Source of the DNA: an uncultured Pseudomonadota bacterium
GTDB taxonomy: Bacteria > Myxococcota_A > Bradymonadia > Bradymonadales > GCA-2716585
Length of the DNA stretch: 44,392 nt
Assembly: GCA_937123825.1 (NCBI GenBank)
Contig: CAKZKQ010000201.1
Location: forward strand, 1-44,392
Direction of reading: 5' to 3'
The translations under genes and the position numbers were made by a program. Under the pieces are notes generated by a model. The model did no database searches. It saw only the letters and a list, made by a program, of their open reading frames with translations, and was not told where the DNA came from. Of the stretch, positions 24,601-34,100 are shown piece by piece. Position 1 is the stretch's first letter, and every line of letters begins with the position of its first letter.

Positions 24601-26292
24601 AGCGACCAGAGCGTCCACATCGACGCCCGGCAGCAGGGTGTGAAGGGCGTCGGTCGGGGCGCCGTCTTCAAAGATGGCCACCAACTCAAAGAGGGCGTGC
24701 TCCTGGTTGTCGAGGGTGTCGAGCCACTGTCCGACCCGGGCGCTCCAGAGGTGATCGGGTCTTTGGAGGCGCGCGGCGTCAATGTCCACGCGCCAGCGGC
24801 CTTTGTGCCAGCGCAGCGCCCGTGTTGAGGTCAGGTGTTTGAGGTGCAGCAGGGCCATCGAGGGGTTGCCGTCGGTGGCCCTGTGGATCACGTCGACCAG
24901 TTCGGGGTCATCCATGCCCAGCGCGGCGCCGAGCAGGCGCGCGGTGCCGTCGTGGGAGAGCGCGTCGAGCGGCTGGATCCGGGCACCTTCGGTGGGGCTT
25001 TGCTGTGGGCGCGCGGCGACGGCGATTTGCAACGGGCAGTGGCCGCCGCGTTTGGCCACAGAGGCCAGCCATTGGCGCGTTGGAGGTGCCAGCGATGCTG
25101 CACAGTCCACAAAGACCAACGTGCTTTTGCGGTCAGGGGCGTTGGCGATCAGGGCGTCGGTCAACTCCTGACACCACCGCTCGGAGCCCGGCGCGCAGTC
25201 TGGGTTGAGGTTCAACCTTGTGCACAGCTCGCTGGCGGCCGATGTCGCGGTGACGGTGAAGGTTTCGTGGCCATCACGTCGAGCCTGGAGGGCGGCCTCT
25301 TCGATGAGCCGGCTTTTTCCCACGCCGACGTCGCCCGAGAGCCAGACCACCGAGGCCTCCGTGGGGGTGTGCTGCCTGCCCAGTTTTTGGTTCAGCGTCT
25401 GCAGCGTCTGGTGGCGTCCAACCAGCTTCAGGCGCCCGCCAGCGCCGGGGGTAAAAATGGGCGCAAAGAGCTCCTGCGCCTGGCTCGCCCCGGCCAGCGC
25501 CCACGCGGCCTCCTGGGCCGAGCGCAGGCGAGCTTCTGGGGCTGTTTGGAGCAGTTGCTGGATGACCTCGTCGATGGCTGGGGGGAGGTTGGGGCGAGCT
25601 TGTCGGGCGCTGGGGGCGGGGGCCTCCAGCTTCATTTGAACCAGCGATGTGTCTGCGTTGGCGAAGGGTGGGTGGCCGGTGAGCGCCTCAAAGAGGACCG
25701 CGCCAAGGCTATAGAGGTCGCTGGCGACGCTGTGGGGTTGGTCTTTAAGCAGCTCGGGGGCCATGTACTGGAGGGTGCCGCAGGCGGTGTTTTGCTCGCC
25801 GGTCTGCCACAGCCCAAAGTCCAAAAGGCGAGCAGGTCCGCCGTGGGTTGGGCGGTGGATGTTGCCCGGCTTGATGTCGGCGTGGAGGATGTTTTGGGCG
25901 TGCAGGTAGGCCAGACCCCAGAGCAGGTCGCGCGCCAGCAGGATCACCTCGTCCAGGCAGAGTCCTTGGAGCCGCTGTGGATCGCCAGCGCCGTCGAGCA
26001 GGTCCATGGTGAAACACGCTCGGCCCTCGGGCTGGCGAAAGAAATCGTGGACCTGGACAAGGCAGGGGTGTGAGAGGCGCGCCAGGAGCGAAAACTCTCG
26101 CTCCAGCGCAGAGGTGGCATGCTCCTGATGCAAACGCTTCAGCGCCCTCCAAACCCCCTGGGTGTGGTCGTAGACTCTGTAGACCTCGCCGCTGCCGCCC
26201 TGGGCCAGCAGCTCGGCGGTCGTGTAGCGTCCAGCGCACAAGGCTGTGCCCTGGTTCAAAGGTGCGCAAGAGGTGTCGGCGGCTGATGTCAT
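21658..26292 (-). CDS. Giant hybrid: Ser/Thr kinase, AAA ATPase, TPR, GAF, histidine kinase
   Basis: The protein has about 1544 residues from the ATG at 26292; an in-frame ATG at 26355 would add 21. Order: Ser/Thr kinase (about 22-280; Gly loop AQGGSGEV, ALKRL Lys, HADIKPGN in place of HRDLKPxN, DFGL, APE), ATPase with P-loop GDVGVGKSR (about 320), a long TPR array (about 630-1100; for example YKEANARFQEGLSASTALDD), GAF (about 1130-1275; TLLLEIVQAALEITGLERGF), HisKA with TAHEINRPL (about 1300) and HATPase (NLLGNAIKFTP, DSGPGIA, GVGLGLSIV). This order is that of known kinase-AAA-TPR-histidine kinase hybrids. Ligand sensing by the TPR/GAF part could be passed on by both Ser/Thr and His phosphorylation. 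No receiver is adjacent. Loss of the HRD Arg fits a non-RD kinase. Confidence 0.92.
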   Translation of the reverse strand: MTSAADTSCAPLNQGTALCAGRYTTAELLAQGGSGEVYRVYDHTQGVWRALKRLHQEHATSALEREFSLLARLSHPCLVQVHDFFRQPEGRACFTMDLLDGAGDPQRLQGLCLDEVILLARDLLWGLAYLHAQNILHADIKPGNIHRPTHGGPARLLDFGLWQTGEQNTACGTLQYMAPELLKDQPHSVASDLYSLGAVLFEALTGHPPFANADTSLVQMKLEAPAPSARQARPNLPPAIDEVIQQLLQTAPEARLRSAQEAAWALAGASQAQELFAPIFTPGAGGRLKLVGRHQTLQTLNQKLGRQHTPTEASVVWLSGDVGVGKSRLIEEAALQARRDGHETFTVTATSAASELCTRLNLNPDCAPGSERWCQELTDALIANAPDRKSTLVFVDCAASLAPPTRQWLASVAKRGGHCPLQIAVAARPQQSPTEGARIQPLDALSHDGTARLLGAALGMDDPELVDVIHRATDGNPSMALLHLKHLTSTRALRWHKGRWRVDIDAARLQRPDHLWSARVGQWLDTLDNQEHALFELVAIFEDGAPTDALHTLLPGVDVDALVARHTEDLHHQDTLQLRQRSMREGLLEHLPPARRKTLHQRVLGWLDSTPEPALTSVLEHALGAGALTRAAQAAMVLGRAANQRAQPWQGARIIRQVALALEAAQAPAELERAVLQALGESQLAAGQVREATASFSKALSLHPSPPGALCLALAQALGEAGEHQSALEAFEAAHQAADSSAELDIHFGMGWSLTMLGQYKEANARFQEGLSASTALDDAKAQARMHYGAGTACWQSDQHQQATKHLTLAVQMASHTAQRRLQADAQLGLGTALRHMGKMAQANEVYQQAADAFKVLGLLSQQAKCLNNMGVVAYLQGDWAEAQRQWETFEVLVERLGMDIEVVNACNNLGTLNKDRGALEKAVSLFDKGLQRAKRMGYARIEAMLHGNRAEALMRMGKLQDAALALDTCQRQAEALDAKGELLEVERRRAQLWLAHNDPSAALQTARDALRWSAAQNAPLERALLMSLQAMAQSQLGSPEAARLTIGQALETLRELGALYELGQALVIAGKVALSDDRPQDARLHLHEATEVLEPLGAMAELTQARRTLEEAVATVRREHQTQHRMKIVLEMARRLGTHQTLDTLLLEIVQAALEITGLERGFVILFDQDGQPTIQAAQNIDADQLEARSDRPCYSIAARVFERREPVGALDLDQDPRFGAQASVLLMGIRSVRCVPILSQDQPIGVLYADSRQVARAWQIQEDLELLEALASQAGVFIHNTRLLDKERHKNRLLATTAHEINRPLSSLLLFAQDLLHHSPSLDDEDRTAVEIIERQARRLSRLTKGMLRMARTSSEQLRLELMPLEIGPLLRAVAAEHMPLVNQQGLNLEIYAPADIQALGDRDRLIQIATNLLGNAIKFTPQGGTITVRLRQGPTERPSQQRKRWARRVEPWQAQQDPDHQVVMEVEDSGPGIAKEHAQRIFESFVQVHPEAEKRSAGVGLGLSIVRELVAAHHGRVWVEQAQPHGARFCVALMAVSKKTH

Positions 26293-26662
26293 CGCGCGCG
26301 TGTGCCCTATTTCTGTGTTCGCGTACAAAGGTAACCCTCTGTCTGGATGATGCAACTAAACCGTGAGTTCTGAAATTGAGCCTGGTTTATTTGGTCGCCG
26401 TCGCTCTGACCGATGTGCCCTTCATCACCACCTCGCCTGCATTGAACCATCGACATTGTGCGCGCTTTGGAAGAATCATGGGGTACGGGTTGGTTGTACG
26501 GACCTGTAAGATGCATCAGGTCACTGTCTGAACGTGGAGCGTTTGAGGTGTTGGGCGATGGTTGTCGCCGGTCGCAAACGTGCGTGGTCAGCGGCGCGTT
26601 TGTTTGAGGGCGCCGTGTTGAGGGTGGGGCAGTGTCTGGGCACGGACTCGATGGGGGAAACG
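26293..26662. other. Divergent intergenic region of about 370 bases
   Basis: It separates the minus-strand hybrid kinase from the plus-strand radical SAM gene. No promoter of good match, hairpin with T-run, or small gene was identified. The radical SAM frame stays open upstream to 26534 without a ribosome-binding site. Confidence 0.35.
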
Positions 26663-28195
26663 ATGGGGATAAGGGTTCTCTTTGTGGTCAAGGAGTTGAT
26701 GGGCGCCGAGCCCATCGGCTCGCTCTATGTGGCGGGGGCCTTGATGGCGGCCGGTCACACGTGTCGCTTCACGGGCACGCGCGGCAACGACGTGGTCGAG
26801 GTGGTCCATGACTGGAGGCCCCACGTGATCGCCTACAGCGCCACCACCGGGTTGCACAAGTATTATCTTGGGCTCAACGCGCGCCTCAAAGAGGTCCACA
26901 GCTTTGTCAGCCTGATGGGCGGCGCCCACCCGACATTTTTCCCCGAGGTGATCATGACGCCCGGCTTGGATGTCATCTGCCGGGGGGAGGGCGAAGACGC
27001 GGCGGTGGAGTTGTGCAATGCGCTGGCCATTGGAGGCGAGTACCGCTCGATCGCCGATCTTTGGGTGAAGGTCGATGGGGTGGTTTACCGCAATGGGCCA
27101 AGGGCGCTGCGCCGCGATTTGGATGAGATCCCGCATCCGCCGCGCCACCTGCTTTACGAGTACGATGACAGCTTGCGGCAGCGGCCGTTGAAGTCTTTTA
27201 CCACCAACCGGGGCTGCCCGTTTCCGTGCAGCTACTGCTTCAACCCCTCTTTGGTGGACCACTACGGCGGCAGCTGGAAGAAGGTCCGCATCCGCAGTCC
27301 TGAAGACGTGGTGGCGGAGTTGGCGGCGGTCAAACGCCAGGGCCCGTTGCAGGTCATTGGGTTTCGCGAGAGCATCTTTGTCTACAGCACCAAATGGCTT
27401 AAGCGTTTTGGTGAGCTTTACCGCAAAGAGATCGGCTTGCCCTACTACTGCCATGTGCGCCCCGACATGATGAAGCAGGAGTTTGTGGATTTGCTGGCGT
27501 GGTCCGGGTGCCACACCGTCAACGTGGGCATCGAGACGGCCAACGAGCGGCTGGCCAACGAGGTTCTGCGGCGCAACATCAAGATGGATAAGCTGGTGGC
27601 GGGGATCGAGCGCTTGAAGAAGGCCGGGATCGTGGTCTTCTCGGACAACATCCTGGGCATCCCGGGCGGGACCCTGGAGGATGACCTGGCCACGCTCCAG
27701 CTCAACATCGATCTGGACGTCGATTACGCCGCCGCCACCCTCTGCACGCCCTATCCGGGCACCGGCGTGGCGCGCTACGCCATCAAGCATGGCCACTTCG
27801 ACGGCGACTTTGACGCCATCGACCAGAGCTACTACACCACCTCGGTCCTGAAGTTCTCTTCCGAGATGGAAAAGCGCCAGATCGAGAACCTCCAAAAGCT
27901 CTTTGCGATCACGGTCGCCTTGCCCCAACTCTTGCCCCTGGTGCGCCAACTCATCAAGCTGCCGACCAACGACTTCTTCTACGCCGCTTTTCGAGCATGG
28001 TATCTGGTGGCGCACATGACCGACGTCATGCCCCGCGTGCCCAACCCTGCGCAGTTGACCGAAGGTTTGCTGAGCATCTTTGGGGTCTACAGAGATCAAG
28101 ACCCCAACGTCTACCCCTGGCCGCAACCCGAGTCTCTGCCCGTGGTGGATGCGCCCCGGCCCCAACGAATGGAGGTCAGCCATGTCAAGCGATGA
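26663..28195 (+). CDS. B12-binding-type radical SAM protein
   Basis: The protein has 510 residues from the ATG at 26663, which has GGGGGAA just upstream and puts the start right before the first strand (MGIRVLFVVKELMGAEPIGS). An ATG at 26651 is the alternative. Residues about 1-140 resemble the cobalamin-binding Rossmann domain of class-B radical SAM enzymes (GSLYVAGALMAAGH; LMGGAHPTFFPE; ICRGEGEDA). The cluster motif is NRGCPFPCSYCFN (CxxxCxxC, about 185-192), which binds the 4Fe-4S cluster and SAM. IETANERLANEVLRRNI and TPYPGTG later are typical of the Elp3/MiaB-like core. No DxHxxG B12 motif was found, so B12 use is uncertain. Such enzymes do methylations, ring changes or lipid/hopanoid edits; the substrate is unknown. 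It overlaps the next gene by 14 bases. Confidence 0.88.
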   Translation: MGIRVLFVVKELMGAEPIGSLYVAGALMAAGHTCRFTGTRGNDVVEVVHDWRPHVIAYSATTGLHKYYLGLNARLKEVHSFVSLMGGAHPTFFPEVIMTPGLDVICRGEGEDAAVELCNALAIGGEYRSIADLWVKVDGVVYRNGPRALRRDLDEIPHPPRHLLYEYDDSLRQRPLKSFTTNRGCPFPCSYCFNPSLVDHYGGSWKKVRIRSPEDVVAELAAVKRQGPLQVIGFRESIFVYSTKWLKRFGELYRKEIGLPYYCHVRPDMMKQEFVDLLAWSGCHTVNVGIETANERLANEVLRRNIKMDKLVAGIERLKKAGIVVFSDNILGIPGGTLEDDLATLQLNIDLDVDYAAATLCTPYPGTGVARYAIKHGHFDGDFDAIDQSYYTTSVLKFSSEMEKRQIENLQKLFAITVALPQLLPLVRQLIKLPTNDFFYAAFRAWYLVAHMTDVMPRVPNPAQLTEGLLSIFGVYRDQDPNVYPWPQPESLPVVDAPRPQRMEVSHVKR

Positions 28196-28721
28196 TCAAT
28201 CTGGCGATGCCCCCAAAGCCCCATTTTGTCAGCCCGAAGATGCCAGCGCGCTGGTGCGTCGGCGACGGCGGGGTCGCCGCCTTAAAGCTGGGTTTTCGGT
28301 GGGGCTGGCGCTGATGGCAGGCGCCTTTTTAAGTTGTCAGCGCGCCGTGGGACACCGCGAGGCGGCCGATCCTCCTGCCGGCCAGGAGGAGCCCCAGCAG
28401 CCCGCGCCTGTGTCGGCACCCTCCAAAGGCACACCAGCGGCCGTCGATGCGCCCGCGGGTGGGCCTGAGCAGGCGCAAGACGCAGGCGTCCCCACCCCTG
28501 AGCCCCCTGCCGATGCTGGCCAGAGTGTCGATGCCGATGCGAAAGAGGCAAAAGAGGCAAAAGAGGCAAAAGAGACAAAAGAGGCAAAAGGCGCAGCGGA
28601 CGCCGGACAGAAAAAGGACGCGGCGCTTGAGAAGCGCCCCAAACCCAGGCGCAAAAGACCCGCGGTGGACATTCGAGAGCACCGCAAAGGCATGCCCGTT
28701 CCCGATAACCTGTTGGAGTGA
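28182..28721 (+). CDS. Single-pass membrane protein with AKE repeat tail
   Basis: The product has 179 residues; the ATG at 28182 follows GGAGG by six bases and lies inside the last codons of the radical SAM gene. The N-terminus is basic (ALVRRRRRGRRLK), followed by a helix (AGFSVGLALMAGAFLSCQ, about 38-55). This is either an inner-membrane anchor or a long lipoprotein signal ending in LSC. The rest is Pro/Ala/Glu-rich and disordered, with a 9-base tandem repeat at 28542-28590 encoding AKE units, then a Lys/Arg-rich end. The overlap indicates cotranslation with the radical SAM enzyme, so it may anchor or partner it. No family was recognised. Confidence 0.65.
   Translation: MSSDDQSGDAPKAPFCQPEDASALVRRRRRGRRLKAGFSVGLALMAGAFLSCQRAVGHREAADPPAGQEEPQQPAPVSAPSKGTPAAVDAPAGGPEQAQDAGVPTPEPPADAGQSVDADAKEAKEAKEAKETKEAKGAADAGQKKDAALEKRPKPRRKRPAVDIREHRKGMPVPDNLLE
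28542..28590 (+). repeat. 9-base tandem repeat coding AKE units
   Basis: About five units close to AAAGAGGCA lie in frame within the membrane-protein gene, with one unit changed to encode TKE. Repeat-number slippage would change the length of the disordered tail by three residues per unit without shifting frame. Confidence 0.85.
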
Positions 28722-29002
28722 TGCTCGCCGGGTGCTAGGCTGTGTCTGGTCTTGAGAAAGGATGGCCGGTTGTAGATTGGGGGCTTTGAGGTGTGGGGGG
28801 CTGTGGGCTGGAACGCAGCTTCAATTGGCACAAACGCTCCTGATTTGAGCCAGCGCTTTGCAAAGACATGCAGGGGGTTCGCTCAAGGTTTGCCGTGGAT
28901 GCCTGACGGCCATTGTATGTCTTGCAACGTCGGTTCTGCAGTGTATTGGAGTGTGTGGCTGCATTCCAGCGCTCAACATCGCCTTTGCTGAAGGGGGGAA
29001 AG

Positions 29003-30787
29003 GTGGCCGAACATCAGTACTTCAAGCTCCTTAAGGAGCTGGAAGCGCTGCGCAGCAACAACGCCGAGTTGCGTCGCCGATTGGAGCTTTTTGAGCGCAA
29101 TCAGGCGCTGCAGGAGACGCTGGAGCGCCTGGAGCGTGTGCTTGATGATGCGCCTCATATGGAGGGGGCGCTGGATGAAGCCATGGGCGTGGTCTTGGAG
29201 GTGATGGGCGTGGATCGGGCCTGGCTGCTCTACCCGTGCCGCCCCGGGGTGGAGTTTTTTGATCTGCCCGCCGAGCGCTGCAACCCCCATTATCCCGGCG
29301 CTCGGGCCATGGGCATTGGCCGAATCCCTGCTGCGGAAGACTCTCATATTTTGACGCCGTTGGTGCTCGAATCCAAAGGCCCCATCGTCTTTCACCCCAC
29401 CGCAGGGCACCGGCTGCCCCAAGCATCACTGAATTTTGGCGTCCGCTCGGAGATGGAGCTGGTCCTGAGGCCCAAAGAGGGGGAGCCCTGGGTCTTGGGC
29501 GTGCATCAGTGTTCCAGAGCCAGGCTGTGGACGCGCGGTGAGCAAGCCTTTTTTATGCAAATTGGCCGGGTGTTGACGCGCAAGTTGACCGAGTTTTTGC
29601 GCGCCAAGCGCGTGGACAGCGCCTCCGACGATGGACATCAGCGCCAGCGCCTCGAAAGCCTGGGGGTTCTGGCCGGCGGCGTGGCCCACGACTTCAACAA
29701 CCTCCTCGGCTCGATCCTCGGCAACGCCGAGCTGGCCCTGCAAGACAGCCGCACCCAGAGCGTCTCAGAGGCGCTGTCCAACATCGTCAGCGCCTCGCGC
29801 CGCGCCGGTGAGCTGTGTCGCCAACTGCTGGCCTACGCCGGGCAGGGGCAAGTGGCGCGTTTGCCGCTCGATCTCAATGTCTTGATCCAGGACATGGTCA
29901 AGCTCCTGAAGGTGTCCTCGCGGCAGGTGTCGCTGCGCCTGAAGCTCGACCGCAGGCCTGTCAGGGTGGACGCCGACGAGGCCCAACTCCAGCAAGTGAT
30001 CATGAACCTCGTGCTCAACGCCGTGGAGTCTTTTGCAGACGGCGTGGGCAAGATCACCATCCGCACCAGCGTCCGGTTCATGTCCGAAGAGGAGCTTGGG
30101 GCCGGGCTCCTTGACCATGTCCTGCCCGCTGGCCACTACGTGCGGCTGACCATCCTGGACAACGGCTGTGGGATGGACGCCGAGATGCAAAAGCGGATCT
30201 TTGAGCCCTTCTTCAGCACCAAGTTCACCGGCCGCGGGCTTGGCTTGTCTGCGGTGCTGGGCATCGTGGCCAGCCATCAAGGCAACCTTGAGTTGGAGTC
30301 GGCCGTGGCGATGGGGACGCGCTTTACCATTGTGCTGCCCATCAGCGACAGCGCGCCGGTGGAGCGAATCACCCCCGAGCGGCTTCAAACCCCCAGACCC
30401 CAGGCCAACCCGAGCCGCCCAGTGCTCATCGCCGACGATGAACCCCAACTGCTGCGCCTCTACCGCCGCATCCTCAGGCGCGCAGGCTACACCGTCATCA
30501 CCGCCCCCAACGGGCGCGAAGCCGCCCGCTATTTCACCAACCAGCCCCAGGGCAGCTTTGCGGCGGTGGTTCTGGACATGACCATGCCTGTGATGGGCGG
30601 CGCGGAGGCGTTGGCGCTGATGCGTGAGCATCAACACGACATCCGCGCCATCTTTGTCAGCGGCTACAACGAGCAGGAACTCTACGGCGAGCTGAGCAAC
30701 CCCGGGACCGCAGCCTTTTTGGCCAAGCCGTTCTCTCCCGATGACCTCTTGCGAGTGCTGGCGCGTCTGACCGCCGACCTGGATTGA
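29003..30787 (+). CDS. Hybrid sensor: GAF, histidine kinase, receiver
   Basis: The product has 594 residues from the GTG at 29003, which follows AAGGGGGGAAAG; a more upstream in-frame ATG at 28913 would add a Cys-rich stretch with no sign of selection. Order: coiled coil (about 8-45, FKLLKELEALRSNNAELRR), GAF-like sensor (about 60-215), HisKA of the GGVAHDFNNLLG type (about 225-237), HATPase (VIMNLVLNAVES about 331; DNGCGMD about 386; GRGLGLSAVLGI) and a C-terminal receiver (VLIADDEP about 473, phospho-acceptor Asp in VVLDMTMP about 525, Lys in AKPFS about 574). There is no membrane segment, so it is a soluble sensor. The HDFNN box is typical of NtrB/complex-PAS kinases. No output response regulator is adjacent. 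Confidence 0.93.
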   Translation: MAEHQYFKLLKELEALRSNNAELRRRLELFERNQALQETLERLERVLDDAPHMEGALDEAMGVVLEVMGVDRAWLLYPCRPGVEFFDLPAERCNPHYPGARAMGIGRIPAAEDSHILTPLVLESKGPIVFHPTAGHRLPQASLNFGVRSEMELVLRPKEGEPWVLGVHQCSRARLWTRGEQAFFMQIGRVLTRKLTEFLRAKRVDSASDDGHQRQRLESLGVLAGGVAHDFNNLLGSILGNAELALQDSRTQSVSEALSNIVSASRRAGELCRQLLAYAGQGQVARLPLDLNVLIQDMVKLLKVSSRQVSLRLKLDRRPVRVDADEAQLQQVIMNLVLNAVESFADGVGKITIRTSVRFMSEEELGAGLLDHVLPAGHYVRLTILDNGCGMDAEMQKRIFEPFFSTKFTGRGLGLSAVLGIVASHQGNLELESAVAMGTRFTIVLPISDSAPVERITPERLQTPRPQANPSRPVLIADDEPQLLRLYRRILRRAGYTVITAPNGREAARYFTNQPQGSFAAVVLDMTMPVMGGAEALALMREHQHDIRAIFVSGYNEQELYGELSNPGTAAFLAKPFSPDDLLRVLARLTADLD

Positions 30788-31114
30788 TGCCAAACCACGG
30801 CCAATGAGCGCCGCCTCTTGCGCTTCCCTGTGGCGTGCCGCCTCCCAGCCCCATAGACCTGGAAAATCGACCTTGAGGGTTTGATGATGTGGGTGAATGT
30901 GGTTTAACTGTCCTTGCAGGATTTCAGTGCTGCGGTTTTTTGGCGAACGCCATCGCCCCAGCACCGGCCCCATTCGCATCGGGTCTGCCTTTGGTTTTGA
31001 TGATGGATGGGTTTTGACCGATGGCCTCTTGGGGGTCAGGCGCCGGATTGGATTGCCGGTGTTGAAGTCCGCAGCAAAGGACAATCTTAAGTCGATGTTT
31101 TGGGAGATGGGGCG
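30788..31114. other. Intergenic region of 327 bases
   Basis: It separates the hybrid sensor kinase from the RND pump gene on the same strand. I saw no strong terminator, promoter or small gene. Base composition drops towards the right end, where a promoter for the pump is likely. Confidence 0.3.
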
Positions 31115-34100
31115 ATGATGGATGGGATCATACGCTGGTCGATCGTCAATCGATGGCTGGTGTTGGTGTCTGCGGTGGTGCTGCTGGTCGCTGGGACAGT
31201 GGTGACCTGGGAGATGCCGGTGGACGTGCTGCCGGAGTTGACCTTCCCCACGGTCACAGTGGTGGTGGACGCCCACGGCAGCGACCCGCTGTGGATTGAG
31301 GAGCGCTTTACGCAGCCGCTTGAGGCCGCCGTTTTGGCGGTCCCGGGTGTGCAAAAGGTCACCAGCACCACCCACTCCGGGGTGGCCCTGATCAAAGCCC
31401 AACTCCAGCAGAGCGCTTCGCCAGACAAGGTCCGCCAGCGCCTGGCAGAGGTGATCGGGCGTTTTGAGCAGTCCTCATCAAGCGGGACGCTCAGGCCCGA
31501 GTTGACCCCCGAGACCTCCATTTTGGGGGAGGTGATGTTTCTGGGGCTGACCTCAAAGACCATGGAGCCTGCGGCGCTGCGCGAAGTGGCCCAGGGGCTT
31601 GTGGCGCGGCGCTTGTCTGCCGTCTCTGGGGTCGCCCAGGTGACCGTCATGGGCGGAAAGCACCAGGTGGCTCGGGTCGATTTGATGCCTCAGGCCATGG
31701 CGCAGGCCGGCGTCAGCCCACAAGACGTGATGGAGGCGCTGCGCCGCGCCGACGCAGAGCCCGCTGGCGGATTGCTGGACGATGGCCAGCAAGGGCACCA
31801 GACGGTGATCGGGCAGGTGGACTGGCCCGGGATCGAGGCATTGAACGACGTGGTGGTCGACGCTGGTCCGCAGGGCAGGGTGCGCTTGTCACAGGTGGCC
31901 AGGATCACGGCGAGCACGCTGACACCGCGCGGTGCGGCGTCCATCAATGGGACTTCGGGGGTGCTGGTGGGGGTCCACAAACTGCGCGGCGCCAACGCGC
32001 TGCGTTTGACCGAGGCCCTCGACGGCGTCTTGGACGACATTGAGCCCTCTTTGCCCAAGGGCGTTGAGGTGCATCGGGGGCTTTTTCGGGCGGCAGACTT
32101 CATTGAGTTGGCCGTGGACAACGTCACGGCGGCGCTGCGCGATGGGGCGCTGCTGGTGGTCTTGGTGGTCTTCTTCTTTTTGCTCTCTGCGCGTTCGACC
32201 TTCATCTCGGCGTTGGCGATCCCGCTGAGTCTGGTGGTGACGGCGCTGGTGCTGCGCTGGTCGGGCCAGAGCCTCAACGCGATGACGCTCGGCGGCATGG
32301 CGATCGCCGTGGGTGCGATCGTCGATGACGCGATCATCGATGTGGAGAACGTGGTGCGGCGGCTCAGAGAACGTCAGGCGCAGCCCGAGGCTCAGCGCCT
32401 GCCCGTCGACGCCGTCATCTACGACGCCAGCCGGGAGGTGCGCGGCTCGATCGTCTTTGCCACCGTGGTCATCATGCTGGTCTTTGCGCCGCTCTTCTTT
32501 TTGCACGGCGTCGAGGGGCGCTTGATGGCCCCGTTGGGGCTGTCCTACGTGGTGGCGCTGGGGGCCTCGCTCCTGGTGGCGCTGACGGTCACCCCGGCGC
32601 TGGCGGCGGTCTTGTTGCCCTCCAGCGCGGCGGTGCGCAGGGCCCGCACCGTGGGCTACATCGAGCGCCTGGAGAAGCTCTATGAGCGCGCGCTGCGCTT
32701 TGTGGTCCACCGCTGGGTGATCTTGGCGGCGGTGTGCGCGGTGGGGGCGCTGGGTGCGTTGGTGCTGGTGGCGCGCGCCGAGCGCAGCTTTCTGCCCGAA
32801 ATCCGCGAAACCAACCTCACCATCGAGGCCGAAGCCCCCGTGGGGACCTCGCTGCAGCGCTCCGATGAGCTGGGCCGACAGATTGAGCAGGTGCTGCTGG
32901 CCCACCCCGATGTGCGCACCACCGCCAGACGCACCGGCCGGGCCGAAGGGGACGAGCACGCCATGCCCGTCAACGTCGCCGAGATCGACGTCAAGGTCAA
33001 CGCCGGGGCCAACCCGCACGAGGTCACCGAGGCGCTGCGTCAGGCGCTCGACGCCAAAGGGCCCAAAGGGGTCGAGACGCACATCGGCGCCCCGATCGCG
33101 CACCGCGTCGACCACACGCTCTCGGGCGTGCCCACCAACCTGGCCATCAAGATCTACGGCCCCGACGCCAAGGCGCTGCAAAAGGCCGCCGAAGCCGCCC
33201 GCAAGCTGGTCACCGACGACCCCCGCGTGGTGGAGGCGTGGTTGCCCAGGCGCCGCGAGGCCGAACGAACCCGTGTGTCCTTTGAGCCCGGGCGGCTGGC
33301 CGAACTCGGGCTGACCGCCACCGAGGCCGCCAGTGCCCTGGAACTGCTCCTCGAAGGGGTCGAGGCCAGTCACCTCGAAGCGGGCCACGATCACCTCCCC
33401 GTCCGGGTCCACATCCCCAACGACGCCCTGGCCAAAGGCCCGGTCTGGACCCCCCAGGGTTGGTCCACGCTGGCAGAAGTGGCCAAGATTGCCAAAGAAC
33501 CCTCGCCGGTTGTCATCCACCGCGAAGAAGGCCAGCGCGTGGCCACAGTCGTGGTGGCCGCCTCGCGGCGCCACCTGGGGTCGCTGGTGGAGGACCTGCG
33601 CCAAAGCCTCCCCGGGGCGTTGGCGCTGCCCAACGGGCACCACCTGGAGTTTGTGGGCCAATACCGGGCGGCGATGCGCGCCCAACGCACGCTCCTGCTG
33701 GTGGGGCTGGGGGTGTTGCTGGCCGTGCTGGCCCTGCTGGCGACCGCCTTTGGGAGCCTCAAGGACGCGCTGGTGGTCTTGCTGAACCTGCCGCTGGCGC
33801 TGGTGGGCGGCGCGGTGGGCATGCTCTTTTCGGGCGGGATGCTCTCGGTGGCGACTTTGATCGGCTTCATCGCGCTCTTTGGCATCGCCACGCGCAACGG
33901 CATCATGCTCGTCTCCCACATCCGACACCTGCGCCTCAAAGAGGGGCAGAGCGATCCCCTTGAAGCCGTGGTCCAAGCCGCCACAGAGCGCCTCTCGCCG
34001 ATTTTAATGACCGCCGCAGCCTCGGGGCTGGGGCTCTTGCCGTTGGCGCTGGCGGCCTGGGAGCCCGGCGGCGAGCTTCAGGGGCCGATGGCGCGCGTGA

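Noticed and set aside
28913..29002. N-terminal extension of the hybrid sensor kinase from the ATG at 28913
   Set aside because: The extension is Cys/Arg-rich without family character; the GTG at 29003 has a strong purine-rich site and begins right at the coiled coil.
31889..33976. A 695-codon minus-strand frame opposite the RND pump gene
   Set aside because: The composition is His/Gln/Arg/Gly-rich with no domain, while the plus frame is a full RND permease.
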